NCBI GenBank assembly: GCA_028282665.1 | Contig: JANQHN010000246.1 | Coordinates: forward strand, 1 to 43,484 | Reading direction: 5' to 3' | DNA: 43,484 nucleotides | Source of the DNA: Phycisphaerae bacterium | GTDB taxonomy: Bacteria > Planctomycetota > Phycisphaerae > UBA1845 | Part shown: positions 17,031 to 25,825 of the stretch, one piece after another | How the letters are laid out: every line of letters starts with the position of its first letter | Numbering within the stretch: position 1 is the stretch's first letter | Translations under genes and position numbers: made by a program | Notes under the pieces: generated by a model | What the model was told of the DNA's origin: nothing | The model's database searches: none | Seen by the model: the letters and a program-made list of their open reading frames with translations, nothing else

Positions 17031-19010
17031 TTACGATCTTGTTTCCACCAGATCGACGAGCGACTGCACTCGTTTGGCGAGCCGGTTAGTGGGTGGCGTG
17101 TTCGCAATGGCCCGGGCAGCGGATAGGTTTTGGTCGCTTTCACGTACCTGGCTCGTCTCACGGATCAACTCACGCAAATCGGTAAGGCTTTCCTTGCTGC
17201 TGTCGATCAAATGGGCGAGGCGTTCCACTCTACCGGTACGTCTGGGGGGACCAACAGGAAGCACGACTTCCTGCTGCAACGCCGCTTTCTCCTTGATAAT
17301 CCGTTCCTGTTGTTGAGCTTGCTCACCACGCTCTTCGATGCGATCAAGGATACGGCGAAGCACTGCCGTAAGTCGACCGGTACGTTCTGACTGCTTAGCA
17401 AGATTTGTCGTGATTTCCTTGGAGCGGCTTTGCGCTTTTTGGCTTGACTTTGTTTCCACTGCCAGACTTTCGAGAGTTTTTTTCGTATCGCCCAACATGG
17501 AACGAGCGATCTCCACGAGCGTTTTTACCTGTTCCTCTCGTTTGTTGAGGTCAGCGGAAACCTTAACGAACTCGCTGATTGACTCCCCAGCTGATCGGCA
17601 CATCAGTTCAAGCTGTGCTTTTAGCTCCTGTCCTTCCCGTAAATTCTTTTCAAGGTCATCGATGGGACGATCAACCGAGGCCAATCGTTCGCCCATCGCC
17701 GACAGCCGAGCGTTGATTTCCATTTGGGCAGCACGTAATTCATCACGTTGTACAGTGTTCGTTCCATTGCGATCAATCTTGTCGACACGGCGCGCCAGGA
17801 CGGTGATATCGCCGGTTAGTTCACGGCGCAATTCGCGGAGCGCTCCGCGGTCGCTATGATTCACTCCCGAACGTTCCATGCGTTCGACGCGGCCCGCAAG
17901 GTCTCTTAGCGTCGCAAGAATATCCGCTGCCTGCTCACGACCCAAACCACCTCCGCCTCCTCCGGTTATGTCTCGGCGGAAGAGCACACGGTCCAGCCGG
18001 TCTTCGATCATCAGCAAACGAGATGCGAGCGTGTAGTAGTCTGACGATCGACCGACCTGCGGCGAAGCGTCATGATCCTGCTCCGTATAGGCATCGTCAC
18101 AATGACGATCGCGGAGCCGATCCTCGCGAACTGCATTTGACAGCGAAGCGATCACGCGCGTCGAGGAACGCATCGACGGCACTTCGCCTCCCGCGGGCGA
18201 GCCTATGGTCATCATCTGATCGACTACCGAATCGACAAACCCGCCGTCGATCTTGTGGCGATCCGCCGAGTAGGCGCTGAGCATCGCGTTATCACAAATA
18301 GTGTTAATGACGCGCGGCAGTCCTTGCGATTCCTCATAGATACGATCGATGGCCGATGTCGTGAAGATGCTCAAATCGGTTGCGCCCGCCACAGACAGGC
18401 GGTGCTTGATGTAACCTTCCGCAAGCTTCCTACTCAATTGTGGCAGGTGAAAGCTGCGAAAGATGCGCTGTTTGAGCTGGCGCAATTCGCGCGATTCGAA
18501 TGTCGTGCGCAGTTCAGGTTGGCCTAGAATGACGATTTGCAACAGCTTTGCGTCATCGGCTTCGAGGTTCCCGATCATGCGCAATTGATCGAACACAGCG
18601 GGGGGTAGGCTTTGCGCTTCATCCAACACCAGCACCGTGGGCGTGTTTTGCGCGAACTGCGCTAACAAGTAGTCGTGCAGGATGCGAACCATCTGCGCAT
18701 TCGTTGCGTCTTCAGGATGTTGCAATTCGAACTCTGACAGGATGGTTTCCATCAGGTCAGACGGATCAGTCGTCGCGTGGTTGATCGTTGCGAAGCAGAT
18801 TTTCGTCCCAAAATGCCGGAGCATAAGCCTGGAGACCAGTGTCTTGCCGGCTCCCACTTCACCCGTAAGCAATACGAATCCTTTGCGTTCACTAACCGCA
18901 TAGATGAGTGACGCGAGCGCTTCCTCGTGATCCGGCGTCGAGAAAAAGAAACGCGGATCGGGTGTATTATTGAAGGGCAACTCCCGGAGTCCAAAAAAGT
19001 CCGCATACAT
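17031..19010 (-). CDS. ExeA/MshM-like AAA+ ATPase with C-terminal coiled coil, exosortase/EPS-associated type
   Basis: 659 residues. The start MYADFFGLRELPFNNTPDPR is the signature of ExeA/GspA-like ATPases. Walker A is GEVGAGKT at 50-57 and Walker B is VLVLDEAQ at 126-133. The AAA domain ends near residue 270 (LPRVINTICDNAMLSAY). The remaining roughly 390 residues are polar and predicted to form long coiled coils (LRDLAGRVERMERSG, IDDLEKNLREGQELKAQLELM, LDRIEERGEQAQQQER). ExeA in Aeromonas helps assemble a secretion pore; a related ATPase is a standard member of exosortase (XrtA)/EPS gene clusters. The divergent Wza-like gene and the PEP-CTERM protease in this window support the second context. 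The frame is open from 19100, but the family start at 19010 has AGAGAG upstream. It lacks the C-terminal peptidoglycan-binding domain of ExeA. Confidence 0.85.
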   Translation of the reverse strand: MYADFFGLRELPFNNTPDPRFFFSTPDHEEALASLIYAVSERKGFVLLTGEVGAGKTLVSRLMLRHFGTKICFATINHATTDPSDLMETILSEFELQHPEDATNAQMVRILHDYLLAQFAQNTPTVLVLDEAQSLPPAVFDQLRMIGNLEADDAKLLQIVILGQPELRTTFESRELRQLKQRIFRSFHLPQLSRKLAEGYIKHRLSVAGATDLSIFTTSAIDRIYEESQGLPRVINTICDNAMLSAYSADRHKIDGGFVDSVVDQMMTIGSPAGGEVPSMRSSTRVIASLSNAVREDRLRDRHCDDAYTEQDHDASPQVGRSSDYYTLASRLLMIEDRLDRVLFRRDITGGGGGGLGREQAADILATLRDLAGRVERMERSGVNHSDRGALRELRRELTGDITVLARRVDKIDRNGTNTVQRDELRAAQMEINARLSAMGERLASVDRPIDDLEKNLREGQELKAQLELMCRSAGESISEFVKVSADLNKREEQVKTLVEIARSMLGDTKKTLESLAVETKSSQKAQSRSKEITTNLAKQSERTGRLTAVLRRILDRIEERGEQAQQQERIIKEKAALQQEVVLPVGPPRRTGRVERLAHLIDSSKESLTDLRELIRETSQVRESDQNLSAARAIANTPPTNRLAKRVQSLVDLVETRS

Positions 19011-19325
19011 GTTGCATCTCTCTTGCGCGCAAAGGACTCGACCGGCCCGCAGGGGGCCTACCTGAAGAATATCGGTCCCAATGCAGCGATCCTTAAACAC
19101 GGTGAATGCAGTCGATCAGAGAGTGATCAGAGTTTATTCGGACCTTAGGGGTAGCTGAAATGTGCGCGCGGCACTTATTATCGCCCAGGTCTGAATAATC
19201 ATGCTCCGATAGATTCAGGCGTCCCCCTGGTAACCCGATAAGTCGAGCGTGGAGAAAGCAAGCCGATAACGTGCGGGCACCGGTCCGCGCACGGATCTTG
19301 ATGAATGCGTTGATCGGAGGCGATC
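19011..19325. other. Divergent promoter region of the EPS locus
   Basis: 315 bp between the ATPase gene and the divergent Wza-like gene. I saw no sigma-54 site with correct GG-N10-GC spacing and no strong sigma-70 pair. The +strand gene has GGAGG 6 nt before its ATG. Confidence 0.35.
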
Positions 19326-20120
19326 ATGACTGTCAAGCTTTGGTGGTTGCTGGCTTTAGCTGTGCCTGTCATGGCGGCCACAGGATGCGCCCCCTCCAAT
19401 AAAGATATGCTCCAATTTCTTCGTCAACATGAACACGAAGTCTCCGCCATCGAGTACCGGCTCGGAATTCCGGATGCGGTAGAGATTTCCGCACCGCGCG
19501 TGCTTGAAATCGACGGGCAATCTCAAACCCTCCAGCCTGACGGTAAGATCACACTCAAATTGTTAGGTGAGGTAAAAATCGTAGGGATGACCGCGAGGGA
19601 AGTCGCCGCCAAGCTAGAAGTTCTCTTAAGCAGGTACTATGTCGATCCCAAAGTTAGCGTGCGCGTCGCGGCCTACGCGAGCAAATCTTATTACGTATAT
19701 GGTCCGACGATTTCGGGCGGAGAAAAACCCTACACCGGCCATGATACTCTACTCGATGCCGTGTTGGCGTCTGGTGTTGATTATCGCGCATGGACAAGCA
19801 GGATCGAAGTCATCCGACCGACAGTCGACGCGGAAGATCCGAAACGCATCGTTGTGGATGTGAACAGGATGATCCGTGAGGGGGATTGGCGTCAGAACAT
19901 ACTGCTTGAACCGGACGATGTGGTCTACGTTCCACCTACACCGCTTGCTTGGGTCGGGCTTAAGGTGCGAGAGTTGCTCGATCCGGTATCGCCCGCGATA
20001 CAGGCTTATCAGGCACCGGCTACGCTGATGAATGCGAACGATGTGTACAATGATGACGACGATAACAACAATGCCTACCGGACGCGAGGCGCACGGTCTG
20101 TCATACGCAGATTGCGATGA
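19326..20120 (+). CDS. Wza-like polysaccharide export lipoprotein
   Basis: 264 residues. The lipoprotein signal ends in the lipobox AATGC (Cys near residue 21). The polysaccharide export domain follows (YRLGIPDAVEISAPRVLEIDG, LQPDGKITLKLLGEVKIVGMTAREVAAKLEVLLSR in sense), then an SLBB-like beta-grasp region (SYYVYGPTISGGEKPYTGHDTLLDAVLASG) and the typical end of the domain, LLEPDDVVYVPPTPLAWVG. Wza-type proteins form the outer-membrane channel for capsule or exopolysaccharide. At 264 residues it is shorter than E. coli Wza (about 380) and appears to have one SLBB repeat and a disordered Asp/Asn-rich tail. It heads a plus-strand run with the kinase gene 74 bp downstream. Confidence 0.88.
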   Translation: MTVKLWWLLALAVPVMAATGCAPSNKDMLQFLRQHEHEVSAIEYRLGIPDAVEISAPRVLEIDGQSQTLQPDGKITLKLLGEVKIVGMTAREVAAKLEVLLSRYYVDPKVSVRVAAYASKSYYVYGPTISGGEKPYTGHDTLLDAVLASGVDYRAWTSRIEVIRPTVDAEDPKRIVVDVNRMIREGDWRQNILLEPDDVVYVPPTPLAWVGLKVRELLDPVSPAIQAYQAPATLMNANDVYNDDDDNNNAYRTRGARSVIRRLR

Positions 20121-20194
20121 TTTTCAGAAAAGGGACAGGTGCCGGATGGTAAGACCGTTTCGCAATGAGGTAGTTTTAGGTGAGGTAGCCGTAC

Positions 20195-21112
20195 ATGGGT
20201 AGAATTGCCGACGCATTGAAACGAGCAGAGGAGGAACGGCGGCGCTCCACGGAGGATGTGATCCAAAAACCGAGCGGCGCTACGACCACCATGCTACCGC
20301 TCGAACCCGGCAAGTCACCGGAACTAAGCGCGGTGGATAACGACCTCGCGAACGATGAGGACGAACAGCCGGTTAAGTTGATCGACAGTATGAGCGAGGC
20401 TCTGGTTCCTTATTACGAACCCTCTTCGCTCATCAGCGAGCAGTACCGCGGTTTGCGAACGCGTCTTTTAAGCTCCAATCCACAGTACGAACACCGGATT
20501 GTCGCAATCACCAGCGGCGCTCCCAAAGAAGGCAAGAGTGTTACGACCCTTAACCTCAGTTCGATTCTTGCAGAAATACGCCACCTGAAGGTATTGGCGG
20601 TCGACGGTGACTTTCGGCGATCGAGCCTCGCGAAAATGCTGGGTCTGCCTGGCAAACCCGGACTCGCAGACGTGCTGGATGGACAGGCGACGTACGAAGA
20701 AGTAATTCAGGAAACGCCGATCCCTAACATGTACCTTATGCCTTCAGGCAGCAGAGGCGAACGGTCTGCGGCGGAATTGCTTTCGTCAACCAGCACGAGG
20801 CATATCTTCCGCCAGATGCAAAACGACTTTCATTACACCGTTGTCGATACGCCACCCGCAACCACAGTGACGGACGTAGGCATCATCGGACAGATGTGTC
20901 ACGGCGTCATCGTAATCGTGCGCATGAACAAATCACACCAGGCCGTCGCCAAACAGGCAGTGAAACTCCTCCAGGTAAACAACATTCCGATCCTTGGTTG
21001 TTTGGTCATCGGTCGGGATTCACCGGGCTCTCGCTATGGCTACGGGTACGGATATTATTATCGACGTTACTACAATTATTATAATTATTACAACAAACCG
21101 TCAAGCGACTAA
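20195..21112 (+). CDS. BY-type tyrosine kinase/CpsD-like ATPase for exopolysaccharide synthesis
   Basis: 305 residues. It begins MGRIADALKRAEEERRR, as do kinases of exosortase-linked EPS loci. Walker A is GAPKEGKS at 108-115, Walker A' is VLAVDGDFRRSSLAKMLG and the Walker B region is YTVVDTPPA. The C-terminus is a cluster of about 13 tyrosines (YGYGYGYYYRRYYNYYNYY), the expected autophosphorylation tail. Phosphorylation of such clusters controls oligomerisation and chain length of exported polysaccharide. The cytoplasmic kinase is not fused to a Wzz domain, and no separate Wzz-like gene is visible in this window, so a membrane partner must lie elsewhere. GAGG lies 9 nt before the ATG. Confidence 0.92.
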   Translation: MGRIADALKRAEEERRRSTEDVIQKPSGATTTMLPLEPGKSPELSAVDNDLANDEDEQPVKLIDSMSEALVPYYEPSSLISEQYRGLRTRLLSSNPQYEHRIVAITSGAPKEGKSVTTLNLSSILAEIRHLKVLAVDGDFRRSSLAKMLGLPGKPGLADVLDGQATYEEVIQETPIPNMYLMPSGSRGERSAAELLSSTSTRHIFRQMQNDFHYTVVDTPPATTVTDVGIIGQMCHGVIVIVRMNKSHQAVAKQAVKLLQVNNIPILGCLVIGRDSPGSRYGYGYGYYYRRYYNYYNYYNKPSSD

Positions 21113-21220
21113 TAAACGTCGAACGTGGATGGCTAAAGGGCAATCATAGCCTAGCGGCTTTACCAACGCGCAACAGCCAATTCGGCCCGAGCGAACATAC
21201 GCCCTGCTGGAGGAAAAATC

Positions 21221-22528
21221 GTGATTGAAGGACGCGTCATAATCTGTCTCGCAAGCTCGTGGGACTACGACCCCACAAGTAAGCATCAGATTATGAAGAT
21301 CCTCTCAAAGCGTAACTTTGTCCTTTGGGTCAACTACCACGGTACGCGCCCTCCCAAAGCCAACCTAAAAGACGCTCGCGCGTGTATCAAAGCACTAAAG
21401 CGTGTTTCGCAAGGACCTCGCCCAATCCACGAAACCATGGTGCAGTTCACGCCCCTAGTATTTCCCGGGGCGTCATCTGCACCTGTCCGGTTTGCCCAGA
21501 AGCACTTGCTGGTCACTCAGTTGAAGCGGGCGATTCGCAAGCTGCCCGTCCCGCGATCCATGCCTATCCAGATCTGGTCTTTTGCTCCCGATGTACCTTA
21601 TTTGATAGGCAGCCTCAACGAGGAACGGTTCGTCTATTATTGCGTGGACGAATACACCAAATTCGAAGGCTTCAACACAGACGCCATCCGCCGAGCTGAA
21701 GCGAAAATGCTCACCAACGCGGATGTCGTCCTAACAACATCGCAAAGCTTATACGAATCAAAAACCAAGGTCCGCCCGGACACCAGACTCGTCCGTCACG
21801 GCGTGGACTTTGAGCACTTTGCGAAAGCGTGGCGAGAGGACTTGAGCACGCCTGAAGACATCACGCACATCTGCGGGCCCGTCTTTGGATTTTTTGGTTT
21901 GATTCACCATTGGATTGACGTCGCGCTTATTGCCCGGGTGGCACACCTCAGACCCCAATACAATTTCGTACTCATTGGTGATTCAGGAGTGGATGTTTCG
22001 ACACTGGGCGATCTGCCTAACGTACATTTACTAGGCCGTAAACCTTACGAAATGCTGCCCGCGTATTGTGCGCATTTTGACGCCGGCCTCCTGCCTTTCG
22101 TGCGGTCAGAAATGACCGAAAACATCAACCCGATTAAGATGACCGAGTACCTTGCAGCCGGCCTGCCTATCGTATCGACCTCTCTACCGGAAGCGCGTCG
22201 CTATGGAAAAGCGATTCGGTTCGGCGAATCACCGGAGTCTTTCGCCAACGCCTGCGATCATGTTCTCGTAAATCAACCAAGTGACAAGATTCGAAGAACA
22301 CGCCGTCGGGAAGCAATCAGTAAGACAGTCCAAAACAACTCCTGGTCGGCTACCGTAGAGCAGCTTTCAGCTATCATTCTATCCGGCAGCGCCAACACGA
22401 AACAGCATCGCATTACCAAGAGGCTGCACACAAGCGCGTGGGAATTCGGCAATCCGGAACTATCTAACCTCACAGACCAAACAATGCAAAAACCGGAAGA
22501 AAAGCTCACTTCCCCGACGAATCGCTAG
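21221..22528 (+). CDS. Family-1/4-like glycosyltransferase (GT-B fold)
   Basis: 435 residues starting at a GTG with GGAGG 7 nt upstream. The N-terminal half has IICLASSWDYDPTSKHQIM and a donor-independent Rossmann-like region. The C-terminal half has the GT4-like pattern: VFGFFGLIHHWIDVALIARVA, YNFVLIGDSG, NVHLLGRKPYEMLPAYCAHFDAGLLPF, then NPIKMTEYLAAGLPIVSTSLPEARRYG. The E in MTEYLAAG corresponds to the nucleotide-sugar binding Glu. Proteins of this type with the N-terminal 'YYCVDEYTKFEG' motif resemble TuaH-like transferases. The position after the BY-kinase gene (108 bp gap) points to exopolysaccharide assembly at the inner membrane. Acceptor and sugar are unknown. The last 50 residues are low in similarity. 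Confidence 0.85.
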   Translation: MIEGRVIICLASSWDYDPTSKHQIMKILSKRNFVLWVNYHGTRPPKANLKDARACIKALKRVSQGPRPIHETMVQFTPLVFPGASSAPVRFAQKHLLVTQLKRAIRKLPVPRSMPIQIWSFAPDVPYLIGSLNEERFVYYCVDEYTKFEGFNTDAIRRAEAKMLTNADVVLTTSQSLYESKTKVRPDTRLVRHGVDFEHFAKAWREDLSTPEDITHICGPVFGFFGLIHHWIDVALIARVAHLRPQYNFVLIGDSGVDVSTLGDLPNVHLLGRKPYEMLPAYCAHFDAGLLPFVRSEMTENINPIKMTEYLAAGLPIVSTSLPEARRYGKAIRFGESPESFANACDHVLVNQPSDKIRRTRRREAISKTVQNNSWSATVEQLSAIILSGSANTKQHRITKRLHTSAWEFGNPELSNLTDQTMQKPEEKLTSPTNR

Positions 22529-22767
22529 AACAAGCGCCAGCCGGGCCAATGCCCTACATTGTGTTTTAATTGCTGCAATTTCGCCTAAGATTCGATTGAA
22601 ACGGCCATAGACGTCACAATCCCTAAAACACCTGTTTAAGTTCCTTCGGCACTTGTGTGCAAGAAAATCAGCCCGGTCCACCGATGTAGAGAGTAGAGAT
22701 AATCCAGGTGTGCCTACTCCTTGTGGAGCGCGGGTAGCATCATAAGTTTCGCGCAAACGGATTGAAA
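22529..22767. other. Intergenic region inside the EPS locus
   Basis: 239 bp before the large glycosyltransferase gene. It contains CGGCACTTGTGTGCAA at 22647-22662, which resembles a sigma-54 site, but the GG-GC spacing is 9 rather than 10. No terminator is seen. Confidence 0.3.
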
Positions 22768-25176
22768 ATGACTGGCACCGTATCGATAGGCCATTTTCGC
22801 GACCAGCTGCGGCAACTCCTCGCAACCGGAAAAACAGACGAGTTTATCAACCGGGCTCTGCCTTACGTGAATCAAATATCCGACGACCCTGAAATCCGAC
22901 TGTTGCTCGCTCAGGAACATCTCCGTATCGGATTGCTGGGACCCGCAGCCGATCTTCTTGGTGCCGAGGGAGTGGATTGGTCTGACGAAGTTATCTCGCT
23001 CCGCAAAAAGTTAGCAGCGCTGTCAACAGGATTGAAAACCTGGGATTCGCTATCAGCCATTTACGAAAGCAACCTCACAGCCCTGGGGAATCGCGGAGTG
23101 GATGTCGAGCTAGTCGAAAATTGCTGGGACAAAAGCAAGTGGCAGTACGAATTGTACAAAGACACTATGGGGCGGATTCATTTACGCAAACTCGGTCAAG
23201 AGGGACAGTGGCAGTGGGTGCCCACGTTTGGAGATCAGCACGCCATTGCGCAGCAAAACGATCTGCCACCTGACATCGACCAACTGCAACCCGGCCCCTA
23301 CTTGTTTGAAGGCGTGGACCTAGGGCACTATTTCGCGCGTGTTTACGAGCAAACGCTGGATACCTTCCTTGGATATAGCTGTGCTTTGTTTGTTGTCGAG
23401 CCCGATCCCGTAGTGTTTGCGATTGCGATGCACATCATGGATTGGCGAAAGATGCTAGCCGACGAAAGAGTTTATTGCTTCGTAGGCAAAAACGCGGCAA
23501 TGGACCTTGTCCGCGCTTTTGAAACGAACGTCAATCTTCCCTTTCCAAGCCACGCTTTCCAGCGAAGCCTGTTCCGCGATGAAACACCACCGAAAGCGGC
23601 GGAAGCACTAATAGACTTAGCGGAAAAACGGCAAGAACAGATTCGCAGATCAAAGGAGGATCTGGAGCAACTCTACGACGGGCGAGATGTCACGTATTGG
23701 GCAAACCGCTGGGAGGAAGCCTTAAAACCGGATGGCTCGAAACTGCGCATTCTCAGTTCCGTAAGTATACATACTTCATTTCTCCAGTACTCGATGCGTG
23801 ACGCAAAGCGAGCTTTCGAGAAGCTCGGGCACACGTGTGAAGTCATCACGGAAAAAACGAATCACGACGTAGTGGGCATTCTTACCTTGCACGATGCAAT
23901 CCGAAGATTCAAACCGGACCTCCTCTTCGTATTGGATCATCTTCGTTCTTCGTACCAGGGGATTGCACCCACGAACCTGCCCATTTTCACTTGGGACCAG
24001 GACCAACTACCGCACGTATTCACAAAGGAGAACATGAGAAAGATTTTCGAACACGATTTCATTGCGGGATGCTCCAAGGCTGTGTTTATCGGCGCCGGAT
24101 GCGACAAAAGGCAATACCTCGCCACGCGCATCCCTACCTGCCCTGAACAATTTGCCTTGACGGACTTAACGGACGAGGAGTGGCAGCGCTACGAATGTGA
24201 CGTATCTTTCGTCAGTCATGCCTCACAGACCCCCGAAGCATTTCACAACGAGCAGCGTGACGCACAAAATAACCCGCAAATTCAAAAGCTGCTTGACGTA
24301 CTGTTCGAACTCCTGCCTGATGCCCTTGTCGAGCATCGCGTCGTCGGTGCGGCTGTGCCCAGTATATTGTTAGCGGAAGCCTGTCGAAGATGTGGGATCG
24401 TTAGCGTGGACGATGCGCTAAGAAACTGGCTGGCCACTTGGTACTTATGGCGAGCGGGTGACCGAATGTTTCGCCATGAAGCGCTCGAGTGGGTCGCGTC
24501 GTGGGCGAAGCGCACGAACCGGACACTCCGTATCTATGGAAACGGCTGGGATAAACACCCGACACTTTCTGAATTCGCAGCCGGCCCGGCCGAGAACGGA
24601 CGCGAACTCGTTTGTATCTACAGAGCGTCCAAGATTAACCTTCAACTCATGCCTGCGGGCTTTATTCACCAGCGAGCGTTGGACGGACTCGCTTCAGGCG
24701 GCCTGTTCCTTGCCAGGCTTTCACCGCACGATCTAAAAGGCAACCTGCTCAAATCGCTCATGCATCGCTGTCGAGAATTGAACGTCGACAGCACTGAGAA
24801 ATTGCTTACCAGCAACGATCCGCAAATTCGCGACTTACTCAACCAATACGTCGGGCCTAGCCTTCAATACCTGTCACCAACGAACCCTCATTACTTCGCC
24901 AAATGCCTCGAAAACTCGGAGCTTTCGTTCCCGGATGAACTGTTTCCGCGTTTTGAAGAGATCGTGTTTGACAACACTCAGGAATTCGAACAAAAAGCGG
25001 ACCGCTTCCTGAAAAACCGGGAGTATCGAGAATCGATTGTCGAAGAAATGCGGAAAACCGTGCTAGATTGTTTCACGTACGAATCAACGATGAAGCGTTT
25101 CCTACATTCCATGCGTAACTACCTTCGGACCAAGGCCGATGAATGCGATAACTTAAACGAAAGCCCCGGCGATTGA
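22768..25176 (+). CDS. Large CgeB-like glycosyltransferase
   Basis: About 802 residues. Residues 1-110 look helical, possibly TPR-like (FRDQLRQLLATGKTDEFINRALPYVNQ; LLLAQEHLRIGLLGPAADLLG). The middle includes a first Rossmann-like lobe beginning LRILSSVSIHTSFLQYSMRDAKRAFEKLGH and DLLFVLDHLRSSYQGIAPTNLPIFTWDQDQLPHVF. The C-terminal lobe has TLRIYGNGWDKHPTL, CIYRASKINLQLMPAGFIHQRALDGLASGG, the Glyco_trans_1_2/CgeB pattern. It would act on the growing polysaccharide or on a surface protein; the sugar is unknown. The frame opens at a TTG (22762); I chose the ATG two codons later. The gene shares strand and context with the EPS genes upstream but lies 239 bp away. Confidence 0.75.
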   Translation: MTGTVSIGHFRDQLRQLLATGKTDEFINRALPYVNQISDDPEIRLLLAQEHLRIGLLGPAADLLGAEGVDWSDEVISLRKKLAALSTGLKTWDSLSAIYESNLTALGNRGVDVELVENCWDKSKWQYELYKDTMGRIHLRKLGQEGQWQWVPTFGDQHAIAQQNDLPPDIDQLQPGPYLFEGVDLGHYFARVYEQTLDTFLGYSCALFVVEPDPVVFAIAMHIMDWRKMLADERVYCFVGKNAAMDLVRAFETNVNLPFPSHAFQRSLFRDETPPKAAEALIDLAEKRQEQIRRSKEDLEQLYDGRDVTYWANRWEEALKPDGSKLRILSSVSIHTSFLQYSMRDAKRAFEKLGHTCEVITEKTNHDVVGILTLHDAIRRFKPDLLFVLDHLRSSYQGIAPTNLPIFTWDQDQLPHVFTKENMRKIFEHDFIAGCSKAVFIGAGCDKRQYLATRIPTCPEQFALTDLTDEEWQRYECDVSFVSHASQTPEAFHNEQRDAQNNPQIQKLLDVLFELLPDALVEHRVVGAAVPSILLAEACRRCGIVSVDDALRNWLATWYLWRAGDRMFRHEALEWVASWAKRTNRTLRIYGNGWDKHPTLSEFAAGPAENGRELVCIYRASKINLQLMPAGFIHQRALDGLASGGLFLARLSPHDLKGNLLKSLMHRCRELNVDSTEKLLTSNDPQIRDLLNQYVGPSLQYLSPTNPHYFAKCLENSELSFPDELFPRFEEIVFDNTQEFEQKADRFLKNREYRESIVEEMRKTVLDCFTYESTMKRFLHSMRNYLRTKADECDNLNESPGD

Positions 25177-25285
25177 CGGCCGATCGGCAAGCGCAAGGGC
25201 GAAGTAAACAATTGCCACACGAACAGGCCTTCACTACAATGCCCTCACGAGTAGACCATACCCTCCACAGGATGAGCGATACGCC

Positions 25286-25537
25286 ATGAAACGAACGAAT
25301 CCGACATTTTTTCTGCTTAGCGGCCTCGCGCTTCTCCATCCCGGATGCGTCATCGGAATCCCTCAAGGAAATCAGTTCCCCGACGCTATCCGCGCGAATG
25401 ACGGCAGCATCATCCTTCGCGAAGATCTCGAGGAAATCGCCAATGACGAAGACCTCACCGAGGAGGACAAGCGTCAAGCCATTATCGACCTTGGTATTGA
25501 AGATCCGGATCTGATTGAGGCGATTCTTGAACTGTAG
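25286..25537 (+). CDS. Small acidic lipoprotein
   Basis: 83 residues. The signal peptide MKRTNPTFFLLSGLALLHPGC ends in a lipobox-like LHPGC (Cys at 21). The mature part is strongly acidic (EDLEEIANDEDLTEEDKRQ) and probably helical. No family is recognised. It lies 109 bp after the large glycosyltransferase gene and may be part of its transcript. A short dispersed repeat follows its stop. Confidence 0.65.
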   Translation: MKRTNPTFFLLSGLALLHPGCVIGIPQGNQFPDAIRANDGSIILREDLEEIANDEDLTEEDKRQAIIDLGIEDPDLIEAILEL

Positions 25538-25560
25538 AACAAGTTCTGATCGGGTGTGGC

Positions 25561-25576
25561 TCCGACACCGTATTTT
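25561..25576 (+). repeat. Short dispersed repeat, copy B
   Basis: TCCGACACCGTATTTT matches copy A at 6253-6268 with one mismatch. It lies 23 bp after the stop of the small lipoprotein gene. Confidence 0.35.
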
Positions 25577-25825
25577 CCCATGATAACATTTCCTCTTGCA
25601 GGCGAGGTTCGTTCGTAAGACAATGGGGGGAGCATCACAAAAGAACCTCGTACTTAAAATCGGCATCACGGCCTTTTGCGGTACGTTCCTCCACTTTGGC
25701 GCAGCCAGCCACTTCAATTCTGATACAATAAACCGTGTTGATACATGATCAGGCCCCGTGATTGTACTCACGCATACTCTATATGCCTGTGTGAACCGGG
25801 TTCGATGCTGCCCTAATCGAACATC

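Noticed and set aside
22647-22662. CGGCACTTGTGTGCAA as a sigma-54 promoter for the large glycosyltransferase
   Set aside because: The GG-GC spacing is 9 bp; sigma-54 promoters need 10.
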